33,450 bases of DNA from Candidatus Gastranaerophilales bacterium (GCA_944324195.1 CALUVJ010000013.1:1-33450), one strand, 5' to 3'; numbered from the stretch's first letter, positions 14,977 to 24,243 are shown. Notes: generated from the letters alone by a model not told the origin. Program-made: numbers and translations.

Positions 14977-17184
14977 ATGAAGTATGCGTTAGTATTAGTA
15001 AATATAAAAGGGCTTGGAGTTAAGACATTCAGCTATCTTATACCTGATGAGATAAAGGATATTATTCAAATCGGGCAGGCTGTTATGGTGCCTTTCGGAA
15101 GGCAGGGGTTGATTAATGCCTTTGTTGTCGGTTTTTCTGATTACCTGCCCGGGGATTTTAAAGCAAAAAAAATTAATCGCATTCTTGATGAGACTCCTCT
15201 TTTTTCTCTAAAATATTTAAAACTTCTTGAGTGGGTTGCAAATTATTATTGTACGGATTTTGTAACTGTTCTTAATGCTGCTCTTCCAATGAAACTTATT
15301 GAAAAAAATGCTAAGGTTGAGCTGGCAGTGTCAAAAGGTGAAAATTCAGATGAGTCTGGACTTACAAAGAGACAAAAAGAAATTCTTGCTCTTCTGAATG
15401 AGCGCGGAAAATGTTCGTTGACAGAATTTGAAGAGACTGCAAAAACAACGCGCGCAACGATGAAAAAACTGGCACAGACCGGGCATGTGAGAATTGAAAC
15501 AGAATATGTTTACAGAAATCCGCTTTATATATTTAAAGATGTAGAAACGGAACCTCTGTTTGAACTTCAGGGGGAACAAATAACTGCTTATGAGGGAATA
15601 AAATCAAAACTGAAATCACAAAAACCGATACTTTTGCACGGTGTGACCGCTTCCGGTAAAACAGAAGTTTATTTTAAACTCATAAAAGATGTAATAGAAT
15701 CCGGCAAAAATGTTTTATTTCTTGCGCCGGAAATTGCCTTGGCTTCCCAGCTCACAAAACGTCTGGCGCGTAAATTCGGAATAAAAGACGTGGCAATTTG
15801 GCATAGCAGTATTTCTGACGGCGAAAAATATGATGTTTGGCAGAGACTTTATAAGAATGATATTAAAATTCTTGCGGGAGCACGCTCGGCAGTATTTGCA
15901 CCGCTTCAAAATATCGGATTGATTATAGTTGACGAAGAACATGAAGGTGCATATAAGCAGACTAATCCTGCTCCGCGTTATGATGCCAGAGTAGTTGCGC
16001 GCAGGCTTGCACAGTTTCATCAGGCGCCTTTGATTCTCGGTTCGGCAACGCCGGATGTTTCAACTTATTATTATGCGGTAAATAATAACAATCTGTTTGA
16101 GATGAAACATAGATTTAATAATTCACCGCTTGCCCTTCCTCAGGTTATAAATATGCAGGAATATGGCAAAGCTGCTTATAGAGGAATTATATCCAAACCT
16201 TTGCAGACGGAAATTACGGAAACTCTCGAAAGAAATCAGCAAGTAATTCTTTTAATGAACCGCAGAGGATATTCTACTTATACTCAGTGCAAAGCCTGCG
16301 GTACGGTTATTGAATGTCCTGATTGCTCCATTCCGATGATATGGCACACAAGTATTAAAAAACTTAAATGTCATTATTGTAACCGAGAAATGAGCTTTCC
16401 GGATTACTGCCCTCAGTGCGGAAGCGATGCTCTTTCAACTTCAGGTGTCGGAACGCAAAAAATTGAACTTTTAATAAAAGAACTTTACCCTGATGCAAAT
16501 GTTGAGAGAATCGACAGTGATATTTTGACGAGAAAAAATGCGCATATAGAACTTTTAAATAAATTTCAGAGGGGTGAAATTGATATTCTTGTAGGTACAC
16601 AGATGATTGCAAAAGGATTAGATAATCCAAATGTTACGCTTGTAGGTGTTTTGAGTGCGGATTCAGGGTTTAATATTCCTGACTATCGAGCCTCTGAAAG
16701 GGGATTCCAGCTTCTTACACAGGTTGCGGGGCGTGCCGGCAGAGGTGAATTTAAAGGCAAAGTACTTTTCCAGACATATAACCCTGATTATTATGCTTTC
16801 CAGACAGCTAAAGCTCAGGATTATGAAAAGTTCTTCGAGACAGAAATTAAGGCGAGACAAGAATTTGACTATCCTCCCTTCAGCCAGATTATCCGCCTTA
16901 TCTTATCATCTCAGAATAACTTCAGGGCTGAAAAATCTGCAATGGAAATTGCATTAAGATTAAATACTATGACTGATAAATTCGGATTTTCGGAATATCT
17001 TGAAACGCTCGGTCCGACTCCGTGTGTAATTGAGAAACTGAACGGATTTTACAGATTCCAAATTTTGATAAAAAACAAACTTTCACAAAAAGGTCACGAT
17101 TTCGTATCAAAATTTTTAAGCAAAATCAATATTCCCAAAGATATCAGACTTGCAATTGACGTTGATCCGTTAGATATCTTGTAA
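14977..17184 (+). CDS. priA: Primosomal protein N', replication-restart helicase PriA
   Basis: A 3'-5' superfamily II DNA helicase that recognises stalled forks and D-loops and reloads the replicative helicase. The N-terminal DNA-binding domain (about 1-105) contains YLIPDEIKDIIQIGQAVMVPFG. The motor has Walker A GVTASGKT (222-229), DEEH (319-322), LGSATPD, and the C-terminal lobe with GVGTQKIELL, VGTQMIAKGLDNPNVTLVG and LTQVAGRAGRG. The zinc-binding insertion has eight cysteines: CKACGTVIECPDC and CHYCNREMSFPDYCPQCG. The 735-residue length is typical. The start is the ATG at 14977, with a TATAAT box 7 bases before it and no Shine-Dalgarno sequence. It stands alone between the FKG protein and the HD-GYP gene. 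Confidence 0.96.
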   Translation: MKYALVLVNIKGLGVKTFSYLIPDEIKDIIQIGQAVMVPFGRQGLINAFVVGFSDYLPGDFKAKKINRILDETPLFSLKYLKLLEWVANYYCTDFVTVLNAALPMKLIEKNAKVELAVSKGENSDESGLTKRQKEILALLNERGKCSLTEFEETAKTTRATMKKLAQTGHVRIETEYVYRNPLYIFKDVETEPLFELQGEQITAYEGIKSKLKSQKPILLHGVTASGKTEVYFKLIKDVIESGKNVLFLAPEIALASQLTKRLARKFGIKDVAIWHSSISDGEKYDVWQRLYKNDIKILAGARSAVFAPLQNIGLIIVDEEHEGAYKQTNPAPRYDARVVARRLAQFHQAPLILGSATPDVSTYYYAVNNNNLFEMKHRFNNSPLALPQVINMQEYGKAAYRGIISKPLQTEITETLERNQQVILLMNRRGYSTYTQCKACGTVIECPDCSIPMIWHTSIKKLKCHYCNREMSFPDYCPQCGSDALSTSGVGTQKIELLIKELYPDANVERIDSDILTRKNAHIELLNKFQRGEIDILVGTQMIAKGLDNPNVTLVGVLSADSGFNIPDYRASERGFQLLTQVAGRAGRGEFKGKVLFQTYNPDYYAFQTAKAQDYEKFFETEIKARQEFDYPPFSQIIRLILSSQNNFRAEKSAMEIALRLNTMTDKFGFSEYLETLGPTPCVIEKLNGFYRFQILIKNKLSQKGHDFVSKFLSKINIPKDIRLAIDVDPLDIL

Positions 17185-17198
17185 AAAATTGTTAATTA

Positions 17199-17225
17199 TT
17201 GTAAACTAATATTACAAATTATAAG
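17199..17225 (+). promoter_or_regulatory. Possible promoter/operator of the HD-GYP gene
   Basis: TTGTAA (17199-17204) and TATAAG (17220-17225) have a short 15-base spacer. TTGTAA and TTACAA (17212-17217) form an inverted repeat over the spacer that could be a regulator site. The ATG at 17239 follows 13 bases after the -10, with no clear ribosome site. Confidence 0.35.
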
Positions 17226-17238
17226 TTAGATAAGAACA

Positions 17239-18006
17239 ATGATTTTAAAATATCCCCGTAAGAATAAGAAAGAGAATTATAGTTTAAAAGGTGCGGTACA
17301 GATAAATCGCAGCAGCTTTTTTGTATTTTCGGACAGCAGCGGCAGAACTTTTCTTAAAACGGGAAAGGATGAAAAGCTTCAAAAATCAATTATTCAGCAT
17401 ATGATTGATTTAAACCCTAAAATCAAAGGACTTTTAAAAAAGTATAAAATAAAACCCTCTATTGATACAAAGACACTTAAAGAGTTATCAGGCGGCCATA
17501 TGAATGAGACTTGCAATGTTGCGATTGGAGTTTATTCATACTTACCGGAGGATTTACAGTGCGAAATCAGGCAAAATATTATCAAAGAAGCTTCTATGCT
17601 CCACGATTGGGGAAAAATTCTTATTCCTTCAAAGATTTTAAACAAGCCTGCAAAACTTAATGTCAAGGAACGGGAAATAATGAATATACATTCAACTCTC
17701 GGATATGAGCTTCTTAAAACACAGTGTATTTCAAAAGAGACGCTTGAACTTATTAAGTACCATCATCAGAACTTAAAACACTCGGGTTATCCCGAATTAG
17801 AAGGCGATGTTTACCCCTCTGATATAGGGGTGCAAATTATTTCGATTTCTGATAAATACAGTGCATTAAGAGAAGCGCGGGTATATAGACGCAAACTCTC
17901 TAAGCTTGAGGCTCTGCTTATCCTCTACAGGGAAGTCAGAGAAGGTAAAATCCATCCGGAAGTTTACAATGCGCTTGTTAAGTATGTCGAAGAAAAACAA
18001 GTTTGA
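17239..18006 (+). CDS. HD-GYP-type phosphohydrolase domain protein
   Basis: 255 residues, cytosolic. HD-GYP proteins hydrolyse cyclic di-GMP or related dinucleotides. The metal-site order is complete: H87 (SGGHMNE), H122-D123 in LHDWGK, H151 (IHSTLGYELL), H175-H176 (YHHQN), G-Y-P at 183-185 and D205 in ISISDKYSALREARVYRR. The usual glutamate after HH is replaced (HHQN) and HDIGK reads HDWGK, so it is a variant whose substrate is uncertain. The first 75 residues are basic and form no recognised sensor domain. Placed between priA and pheT, it has no obvious operon partner. A link to the flagellar genes of the window through c-di-GMP is possible but not shown. Confidence 0.82.
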   Translation: MILKYPRKNKKENYSLKGAVQINRSSFFVFSDSSGRTFLKTGKDEKLQKSIIQHMIDLNPKIKGLLKKYKIKPSIDTKTLKELSGGHMNETCNVAIGVYSYLPEDLQCEIRQNIIKEASMLHDWGKILIPSKILNKPAKLNVKEREIMNIHSTLGYELLKTQCISKETLELIKYHHQNLKHSGYPELEGDVYPSDIGVQIISISDKYSALREARVYRRKLSKLEALLILYREVREGKIHPEVYNALVKYVEEKQV

Positions 18007-18036
18007 CAAATTTGAGATTAAACCACAAAATAAAAA

Positions 18037-18064
18037 TTGCTATCCGTTTTTTTAATTGTATAAT
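18037..18064 (+). promoter_or_regulatory. Promoter of pheT
   Basis: TTGCTA (18037-18042), 16 bases, TATAAT (18059-18064), followed by GAGAGGAAAG before the ATG at 18100. Confidence 0.6.
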
Positions 18065-18099
18065 TTATCTATAGGGAAAATGTAGAGAGGAAAGATATT

Positions 18100-20586
18100 A
18101 TGCAGGTTTCATTAAACTGGTTGAATGAATTAGTCGATTTAAGTGATTTAGATGTAAAACAAATTGCCCATGAACTTACTATGAGCGGTTTAGAGGTTGA
18201 AGAAATTGAAGAAGTAAGACCTAAATTTACAAATATAATTACTGCAAAAATTGAAAAAATAGACAATCATCCTAATTCGGATCATCTTCACCTTGTGACG
18301 GTAAATACCGGTTCCGGTTTAAAAACAGTAGTTTGCGGGGCGCAGAATATTGAAGCCGGCCAGGTTATTCCGTACGCTTCCGTGGGCAGTAAAGTACTTG
18401 ACAGAAAAACGGGAGAGCAGTTTGAGCTTACGCCTGCAGTGATAAGAGGAGTTGAGTCTCAGGGCATGCTCTGTTCAGATGACGAACTTGGGGTGGCTGA
18501 CAGAAATTATCAAGAAGAGGACGGAATCCTTATTCTTAATCGGATTTTTCCTAATGTAGGTTTAGGTTTGGATGTTGAAGATGTTCTCGGGTTTGAAAAA
18601 GATTATATTTTACATACCGCACCAACTGCCAATCGGGGAGACGAAATGTCTGTAATCGGTATTGCAAGAGAACTTTCAGCGTTGTTTAACAGACCTATGA
18701 AACTTCCTCTTCCGGACTCTCTTCCGCAAGGTGCGAGGGAAAATATCCCTTTTGAAGTCGAGATAAAAGATACGGATGTTTGTAAATACTATTCAATCGG
18801 ACTTTTGAAAGATATAGTAATTAAGCCTTCTCCTGATTGGATGCAAAAAAGACTTGTTTCTTCAGGTGTAAGAGTAATTAATAACGTAGTTGATATTACA
18901 AATTATGTAATGCTTGAATACGGAACTCCGCTTCATGCATTCGATTTTGACAAGTTAAACGGATATCTTTGTGTCAGACGCGCGGAGGAAGGAGAAACTC
19001 TTGTAACTTTAGATGAAGTTGAAAGAAAATTAACCCGTGATACTGTAGTTATTGCAACAAAAGAAAAACCGGTTTGTCTCGGCGGTGTATTCGGCGGAGC
19101 AAATTCCGAAATTGACGAAAATACTAAAAATATTGCGCTCGAAGCTGCTTATTTTACACCTCAATCTAACCGAAAAAGTTCAAGGAGTGTCGGTTATAAA
19201 TCTGACGCCTGTGCAAGATATGAGAGAGGAGTTGATATAGAAGCCGTTAAGCCTGGGCTTATGCGTGCTGTAGAGTTGATGGAAAAGTATGCGGATGCAA
19301 AATTTGAAGGTATGACAGAAACCGGGGTTAATAAACTTGAACCTGTTGAAATAACAATCAGGTATCCGCAGATTAAAAGACTTTTGGGGTGCGATATTGA
19401 ACCAGGAAAATGTCTTGCTATTTTAGAGAAATTGGGATTTAAAATATTGGGCAAAAATGAAATCGCCTGTAAAGTTCTTGTTCCGTCCTTCCGTGCGGGA
19501 GATGTTACAAGAGAATGTGACTTAATAGAAGAAATTGCAAGAATTAACGGTTATGATAAAATCACTCCGACTCTCCCTGCAAGACCGGGAACTGCAGAAA
19601 TTTCTCATGCCGAAAAGGTTATTGCAAGAGTAAGAGAAATTATGTCAGGCGAAGGCTTAAATGAGATTCAGACATCTTCTTTAATAGGCGAGCCTTTATT
19701 AAAACAATTTAATGTAAATTATAATAAAGAGAAGGCTGTATACGTTCAAAATCCGGCTTCCGAGGACTATACAATGCTTCGCCAAACATTGATAGCAAGT
19801 ATTTTGCAATGCTTAAAATACAATTATGACAACGGACAAAAGGATTTTTGGGCTTACGAAATCGGAAGAAGCTATGTTAAAGTAAGTGATTCAGATGAAA
19901 AATGCTCAGGAGTCAAAGAAACTCAAATTCTATCCGGGGTTATTACCGGTAATATGCAAAATTCTATATGGCAGAATACAGGGGAAGTGGATTTCTACAC
20001 TGTTAAAGGCATTGTAGATAAGATTCTGGAAGATTTTGGCTTAACCAGAAGAATTAAATTTGAGCTTCTTGCAGAGTCCAAACTTGCACAGACACATACC
20101 TGTATGCACCCGTATAAATCGGCTGTACTGACGCTTTTGGGTAAGACTCCGGAAATTGTGGGATATTACGGCGAAATTCATCCGGAACTTAAGAACAAAA
20201 TGAAATTAAATCAAAATGCATATGTATTTAAATTAGATTTGGATTTATTCATAAATGCTGTCAGTGCAGGTGTTCCAAAGTTTAAAAAACTTCCTCAATA
20301 CCCGGAAGTGCAGCGTGATTTGGCAGTAATTGTTCCTGCAAAAACAACTTGGGATGAGCTTGCAAAAGTTGTAAAAAAAGGCATTGATAATAAGGTCTTT
20401 AACGGATGTAGCGTTTTTGACGTCTATCAGGGCGAACACGTTCAGGATGGATTTAAATCTATAGCATTTAGAATAAAAATGCAAGATGAGAACTCTACAA
20501 TGACGGACGAAGCTATTGAAACACAAATGGCAAATCTTCGTTCAACATTGAAAAAGGCAATGCCGGAATTGAGTTTTAGAGAGTAA
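18100..20586 (+). CDS. pheT: Phenylalanyl-tRNA synthetase beta chain
   Basis: With the alpha chain (PheS) it forms the alpha2-beta2 enzyme that charges tRNA-Phe; the beta chain does editing and tRNA binding. Seen in order: N-terminal SLNWLNELVDL and LEVEEIEEV; an EMAP-II-like tRNA-binding domain (about 40-155, IEKIDNHPNSDHLHLVTVN); the B3/B4 editing domain (VINNVVDITNYVMLEYGTPLHAFD, CLGGVFGGANSEI); B5 (about 400-480); the catalytic-like core (NPASEDYTMLRQTLIASIL); and the C-terminal FDX-ACB anticodon domain (LPQYPEVQRDLAVIVP to the end). At 828 residues it is full length. pheS is not adjacent, as in some cyanobacteria-related genomes. It has its own promoter and ends at a very strong terminator. 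Confidence 0.96.
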   Translation: MQVSLNWLNELVDLSDLDVKQIAHELTMSGLEVEEIEEVRPKFTNIITAKIEKIDNHPNSDHLHLVTVNTGSGLKTVVCGAQNIEAGQVIPYASVGSKVLDRKTGEQFELTPAVIRGVESQGMLCSDDELGVADRNYQEEDGILILNRIFPNVGLGLDVEDVLGFEKDYILHTAPTANRGDEMSVIGIARELSALFNRPMKLPLPDSLPQGARENIPFEVEIKDTDVCKYYSIGLLKDIVIKPSPDWMQKRLVSSGVRVINNVVDITNYVMLEYGTPLHAFDFDKLNGYLCVRRAEEGETLVTLDEVERKLTRDTVVIATKEKPVCLGGVFGGANSEIDENTKNIALEAAYFTPQSNRKSSRSVGYKSDACARYERGVDIEAVKPGLMRAVELMEKYADAKFEGMTETGVNKLEPVEITIRYPQIKRLLGCDIEPGKCLAILEKLGFKILGKNEIACKVLVPSFRAGDVTRECDLIEEIARINGYDKITPTLPARPGTAEISHAEKVIARVREIMSGEGLNEIQTSSLIGEPLLKQFNVNYNKEKAVYVQNPASEDYTMLRQTLIASILQCLKYNYDNGQKDFWAYEIGRSYVKVSDSDEKCSGVKETQILSGVITGNMQNSIWQNTGEVDFYTVKGIVDKILEDFGLTRRIKFELLAESKLAQTHTCMHPYKSAVLTLLGKTPEIVGYYGEIHPELKNKMKLNQNAYVFKLDLDLFINAVSAGVPKFKKLPQYPEVQRDLAVIVPAKTTWDELAKVVKKGIDNKVFNGCSVFDVYQGEHVQDGFKSIAFRIKMQDENSTMTDEAIETQMANLRSTLKKAMPELSFRE

Positions 20587-20590
20587 AGGC

Positions 20591-20631
20591 AAAAAAAGGG
20601 GCGGAGCCTTTCTGGCTCCGCCCCTTTTTTT
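20591..20631 (+). terminator. Strong rho-independent terminator of pheT
   Basis: A perfect 18-bp stem (seven A, GGGGCGGAGCC, complement, seven T) around a TTTCT loop starts 4 bases after the stop codon. It is the most stable terminator in the window. Confidence 0.93.
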
Positions 20632-20652
20632 GCAGAATGATTTATTAGGTGT

Positions 20653-20658
20653 TACAAT
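20653..20658 (+). promoter_or_regulatory. Extended -10 of the secreted SH3-like protein gene
   Basis: TGT precedes TACAAT (20653-20658), fitting TGn-TAnAAT. It is followed by GAGGG and the ATG at 20676. Confidence 0.4.
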
Positions 20659-20675
20659 AACGTTGAGGGCGCGTT

Positions 20676-21305
20676 ATGAAAAAAATTATAATTATTTTAT
20701 GTATGATGTTTTTGGCTTTGCCTGTCTTGGCGGATACAATGCCGTTTTATGTTGACAGTATTCCTAAAAATATTATCGGTTTATATCAGACGGGTGCAAA
20801 TATTACAATACTTTCTCATCCGGAAGCAAATTCTCAGGTTATAAAAAAATACGAATTTTCTTATAATCCGGAGACAATGCCTGACAATGTTTTTGCTGTT
20901 TTGATTAATGAAAAGAAACTCGGTTTTTTGTATGTTTCCGATATTGGTGATGAAGGCTGGGTTGAAGTAATTTATGATAAAAGAACCGGAGCAAAAGGGT
21001 GGGTCAAAACGGACGATAATATGCAGTTTCTACCGTGGCTCAATTTTTATAATATGTATGGCAGAAAGTATGGTTTACGTTTTATGAAAGACTCACCGGA
21101 TGAGTTGGAAATCTTGAAAGCAAAGAGTGAGGATTTATCTCAAACAGTTTCGACCTTAAGGTATGTAAAACAGATTCGTGTTACTGCAATCCGCGGTAAC
21201 TGGGCTCTGGTATCGGTTGTTGATGTAGATAAAACCCCGAAAATGGGTTATTTAAGGTGGAGAGGTGATGACGGCGCAATTTACGCTTTCCCGAATATTA
21301 AGTAG
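20676..21305 (+). CDS. Secreted protein with SH3-like domain
   Basis: 209 residues with a Sec signal peptide (MKKIIIILCMMFLALPVLAD, cleavage after VLA at about 19). The mature part starts like a bacterial SH3 domain: YQTGANITILSHPEANSQVIKKYEFS, then FLYVSDIGDEGWVEVIYDKRTGAKGWVKTDDN, the W-V-K-V-type strands of cell-wall SH3b modules. A second beta-rich unit (IRVTAIRGNWALVSVVDVDKTPKMGYLRWRGDDG, about 165-200) looks like another SH3-type repeat. It probably binds the cell wall or acts in the periplasm. No catalytic domain is present. It is monocistronic, between the pheT terminator and the repeat stack. Confidence 0.72.
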   Translation: MKKIIIILCMMFLALPVLADTMPFYVDSIPKNIIGLYQTGANITILSHPEANSQVIKKYEFSYNPETMPDNVFAVLINEKKLGFLYVSDIGDEGWVEVIYDKRTGAKGWVKTDDNMQFLPWLNFYNMYGRKYGLRFMKDSPDELEILKAKSEDLSQTVSTLRYVKQIRVTAIRGNWALVSVVDVDKTPKMGYLRWRGDDGAIYAFPNIK

Positions 21306-21326
21306 TTATGCTTACCGAAGTGCCAC

Positions 21327-21413
21327 GTCATTCTGAGTGCGGAAGCCCGAAGAATCTCTCAGAAAAGTTAAAGCGATTCTTCACCCCTGTATTGATATTG
21401 GGTTCAGAATGAC
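21327..21413. repeat. MITE-like palindromic element
   Basis: Terminal 10-base inverted repeats GTCATTCTGA (21327-21336) and TCAGAATGAC (21404-21413), and an inner 8-base pair GAAGAATC (21349-21356) and GATTCTTC (21375-21382), build an 87-base foldback element. Its words resemble widespread TCATTCTGA...GAAGAATCT dispersed repeats of bacterial genomes. No transposase is nearby. Confidence 0.65.
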
Positions 21414-21423
21414 AATTAGTTCT

Positions 21424-21500
21424 GTAGGATGCGGTAAATCATTGATTTACCGCATCAACAATATAAAATGTTTCGGTAATCAGAGATTACCAAAACCTAC
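21424..21500. repeat. Cloverleaf-like palindromic element
   Basis: GTAGG (21424-21428) and CCTAC (21496-21500) enclose two hairpins: a perfect 14-bp palindrome around one base (21428-21456, GATGCGGTAAATCA arm) and GGTAATC-AGA-GATTACC (21475-21491). The layout gives a three-way junction. Confidence 0.65.
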
Positions 21501-21510
21501 AAACTCCTAT

Positions 21511-21649
21511 TCACTATTCACCAGTCACTAATCTAATATATTTACCCCCTCAGTCACTTAATCACTTAGTCACTAAACCAATACATTTACCCCTTCTTTG
21601 CTTATAATCTTGTAGTCCTGCTTACCACTTAATACATTTACCCCCCCCC
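21511..21649. repeat. TCAC ladder and triple AATACATTTACCCC repeat before clpC
   Basis: TCAC recurs at 21511, 21518 and 21525 (7-base step) and at 21554, 21562 and 21570 (8-base step), matching the ladder at 571-598. Interleaved is AATA(C/T)ATTTACCCC at about 21535, 21580 and 21631. The number of C grows from 5 and 4 to 9 in the last copy (21641-21649), which touches the -35 box of clpC. Confidence 0.7.
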
Positions 21650-21678
21650 TTGAAAAAAGTACTGATTTTTTGTAATAT
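21650..21678 (+). promoter_or_regulatory. Promoter of clpC
   Basis: TTGAAA (21650-21655), 17 bases, TAATAT (21673-21678). The nine-C tract abuts the -35 box. The leader of about 35 bases carries AGAAGAGGAAA before the ATG at 21720. No CtsR-type heptamer repeat was seen. Confidence 0.6.
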
Positions 21679-21719
21679 AAACTTACATAAATATATTTAT
21701 AAGAAGAGGAAATTTTTAA

Positions 21720-24206
21720 ATGTTCGAACGTTTTACTGAAAAGGCAATAAAGGTAATTATGCTGGCTCAGGAAGAAGCCAGACGCCTTGGGCATAATTTT
21801 GTCGGTACGGAACAGGTTCTTTTAGGTCTAATCGGTGAGGGAACCGGTATCGCAGCAAAGACTCTCAAATCAATGGGAGTTAACCTTAAGGATGCAAGGA
21901 TTGAGGTTGAGAAAATTATCGGCAGAGGCTCAGGGTTTGTTGCCGTAGAAATACCATTTACTCCCAGAGCAAAAAGAGTTCTTGAACTCTCTTGGGATGA
22001 GGCGCGGCAGCTCGGACATAATTACATAGGTACTGAACACTTGCTGTTAGGCTTAATTCGTGAAGGCGAAGGTGTTGCTGCAAGAGTTTTGGAAAATCTC
22101 GGGGTTGACTTAAATAAGGTAAGAAGCAATGTTGTTAAAATGCTTGGAGATTCTAAACCTCAAACTTCCGGTGCGGGTGTCGGCACATCCTCTTCATCTT
22201 CATCATCTCAGGCAAATAAGGTTAAAACACCAAGCCTGGATGAGTTTGGAACAGACTTAACCCAGGCTGCAGCAGAGCAGAGACTGGATCCTGTTGTCGG
22301 CAGAGAAAAGGAAATTGAACGCGTAATTCAAATTCTGGCAAGAAGAACAAAGAATAATCCTGTTCTTTTAGGTGAACCTGGGGTTGGTAAAACTGCAGTT
22401 GCAGAAGGTCTTGCTATCAGAATAGTTAATAATGAAGTTCCGGATATTCTTGAAAACAAAAAAATTATTCAGCTTGATATGGGGCTTTTGATAGCAGGTA
22501 CCAAATACAGGGGCGAATTTGAAGAACGTTTAAAGAAAATTATGGACGAAATTCGTCAGGCAGGAAATGTAATTCTTGTTATTGATGAAATGCACACCCT
22601 TATCGGTGCAGGTGCTGCAGAGGGTGCAATTGACGCGGCAAATATTTTGAAACCGGCTTTGTCTCGCGGCGAAATTCAGGTGATAGGTGCAACAACTTCC
22701 GATGAGTACAGAAAATATATTGAAAAGGACTCAGCATTGGAAAGAAGATTCCAGCCGGTAATTATTGAAGAGCCTTCAATTGATGAGACCATTGAAATTA
22801 TCAGGGGTTTGAAGCCTAAGTATGAAGAACACCATAATCTTCATATTTCAGATGAAGCAATAATTGCTGCAACAAAACTTTCAAGCAAATACATAAATGA
22901 CAGGTTCTTGCCGGATAAAGCCATTGATGTAATTGATGAAGCCAGTTCAAAAGTAAGATTAAAGGTCTGCACGCTTTCTCCCGAAGGGAAAGAACTTGAT
23001 AAAGAGTTAAGAGAAATTATCAAGGAAAAAGAAGAAGCTATAAGAAATCAGGAATTTGAACGTGCTTCTGCATTACGCGACGATGAAGCTAATATGAAAG
23101 ACAGAATTCGAGAAGTTTCAGAAGAATGGCGCAGACAAAATGATGCTAATAAGCCTACTGTTACCGAAGAGGATGTTGCTGAAGTTATCGCAACTATGAC
23201 CGGTGTTCCTGTAACAAAACTTACGGAGGGCGAATCCGAAAGGCTTCTTAGGCTTGAAGAAACGCTTCATAACAGAGTTATCGGCCAAGCAGACGCGGTT
23301 ACTGCAATTGCTAAAGCTATAAGACGTGCAAGAGTCGGGCTAAAATCTCCAAACAGACCAATCGGAAGCTTTATTTTCTCAGGTCCTACCGGTGTCGGTA
23401 AAACAGAACTTGCAAAAGCTTTGGCAGAGGCTATTTTCGGAAGTGAAGACAATATGATAAGAGTAGATATGTCAGAATTTATGGAAAAACATTCTACCGC
23501 AAAACTTATCGGCTCACCTCCGGGATACGTAGGTTACGATGACGGCGGACATTTGTCAGAGCTTGTCAGAAAGAAACCTTATTCGGTTATTCTTTTTGAT
23601 GAAATTGAAAAGGCCCATCCGGATGTATTTAACATAATGCTTCAAATACTTGACGACGGCCGTCTGACCGATGCAAAAGGACGTCATATTAATTTCAAAA
23701 ATACTGTAATTATTATGACTTCCAATGTAGGTGCAAGTATGATTGCAACTCAGGGAAGGTTAGGCTTCTCTGCCGCGGACGATGCTAAGAAAGATAAATA
23801 CGAAAAACTTAAAGAAACGGTTAATGAAGAGTTGAAGAAGGCTTTCAGACCGGAATTCCTTAACCGTATCGATGATATTATTGTATTCTCTCATCTCAGC
23901 AAAGAAGAAATCCGTCAGATTGTTGATTTGATGATGAAAGATTTGTTCAAACGACTGTCAGAGAGAGAACTTTCTATAGAAGTTACTGATGAGGTAAAAG
24001 ATTATCTTGCAAAAGACGGTTATAACGAAGCGTACGGTGCAAGGCCGCTGAGACGATTGATTCAGAAGAAAATCGAAGACCAGCTTGCCGAAGAAATTTT
24101 GACGAATGCTTATAAACCGGGTGATACAATCGTTTTAAAATTGAAAGATGATAATATCGTCTTTGAACGAAAAGCAGCGGAAGAAGCAAAATCAGAAGAA
24201 AATTAA
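21720..24206 (+). CDS. clpC: ATP-dependent Clp protease ATP-binding subunit ClpC
   Basis: A hexameric AAA+ unfoldase that feeds substrates to ClpP. The double N-domain (about 1-145) contains [33 protein letters not shown] and its second copy [24 protein letters not shown]. The linker is serine-rich. AAA-1 has Walker A GEPGVGKT (218-225) and [16 protein letters not shown] motif lies in the middle domain ([20 protein letters not shown]), which separates ClpC from ClpA and ClpB. AAA-2 has GPTGVGKT (555-562) and [12 protein letters not shown], and a GRLGF loop that would dock to ClpP. The 828-residue length is typical. clpP and the mcsA/mcsB/ctsR genes of Firmicutes are not adjacent, which fits a cyanobacterial-type lone clpC. 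Confidence 0.96.
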   Translation: MFERFTEKAIKVIMLAQEEARRLGHNFVGTEQVLLGLIGEGTGIAAKTLKSMGVNLKDARIEVEKIIGRGSGFVAVEIPFTPRAKRVLELSWDEARQLGHNYIGTEHLLLGLIREGEGVAARVLENLGVDLNKVRSNVVKMLGDSKPQTSGAGVGTSSSSSSSQANKVKTPSLDEFGTDLTQAAAEQRLDPVVGREKEIERVIQILARRTKNNPVLLGEPGVGKTAVAEGLAIRIVNNEVPDILENKKIIQLDMGLLIAGTKYRGEFEERLKKIMDEIRQAGNVILVIDEMHTLIGAGAAEGAIDAANILKPALSRGEIQVIGATTSDEYRKYIEKDSALERRFQPVIIEEPSIDETIEIIRGLKPKYEEHHNLHISDEAIIAATKLSSKYINDRFLPDKAIDVIDEASSKVRLKVCTLSPEGKELDKELREIIKEKEEAIRNQEFERASALRDDEANMKDRIREVSEEWRRQNDANKPTVTEEDVAEVIATMTGVPVTKLTEGESERLLRLEETLHNRVIGQADAVTAIAKAIRRARVGLKSPNRPIGSFIFSGPTGVGKTELAKALAEAIFGSEDNMIRVDMSEFMEKHSTAKLIGSPPGYVGYDDGGHLSELVRKKPYSVILFDEIEKAHPDVFNIMLQILDDGRLTDAKGRHINFKNTVIIMTSNVGASMIATQGRLGFSAADDAKKDKYEKLKETVNEELKKAFRPEFLNRIDDIIVFSHLSKEEIRQIVDLMMKDLFKRLSERELSIEVTDEVKDYLAKDGYNEAYGARPLRRLIQKKIEDQLAEEILTNAYKPGDTIVLKLKDDNIVFERKAAEEAKSEEN

Positions 24207-24208
24207 AA

Positions 24209-24242
24209 AACGGGCGGCTTGCATTCGCAAGCCGCCCGTTTA
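24209..24242. terminator. Bidirectional terminator between clpC and the anti-sigma gene
   Basis: A perfect 15-bp GC-rich stem (AAACGGGCGGCTTGC and complement) with an ATTC loop, flanked by A and T tracts, lies between two convergent stop codons. Confidence 0.8.
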
Positions 24243-24243
24243 C

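Noticed and set aside
18100-20586. pheT without pheS as a sign of gene loss
   Set aside because: pheS and pheT are separate in many lineages, and the window covers only a small part of the genome.
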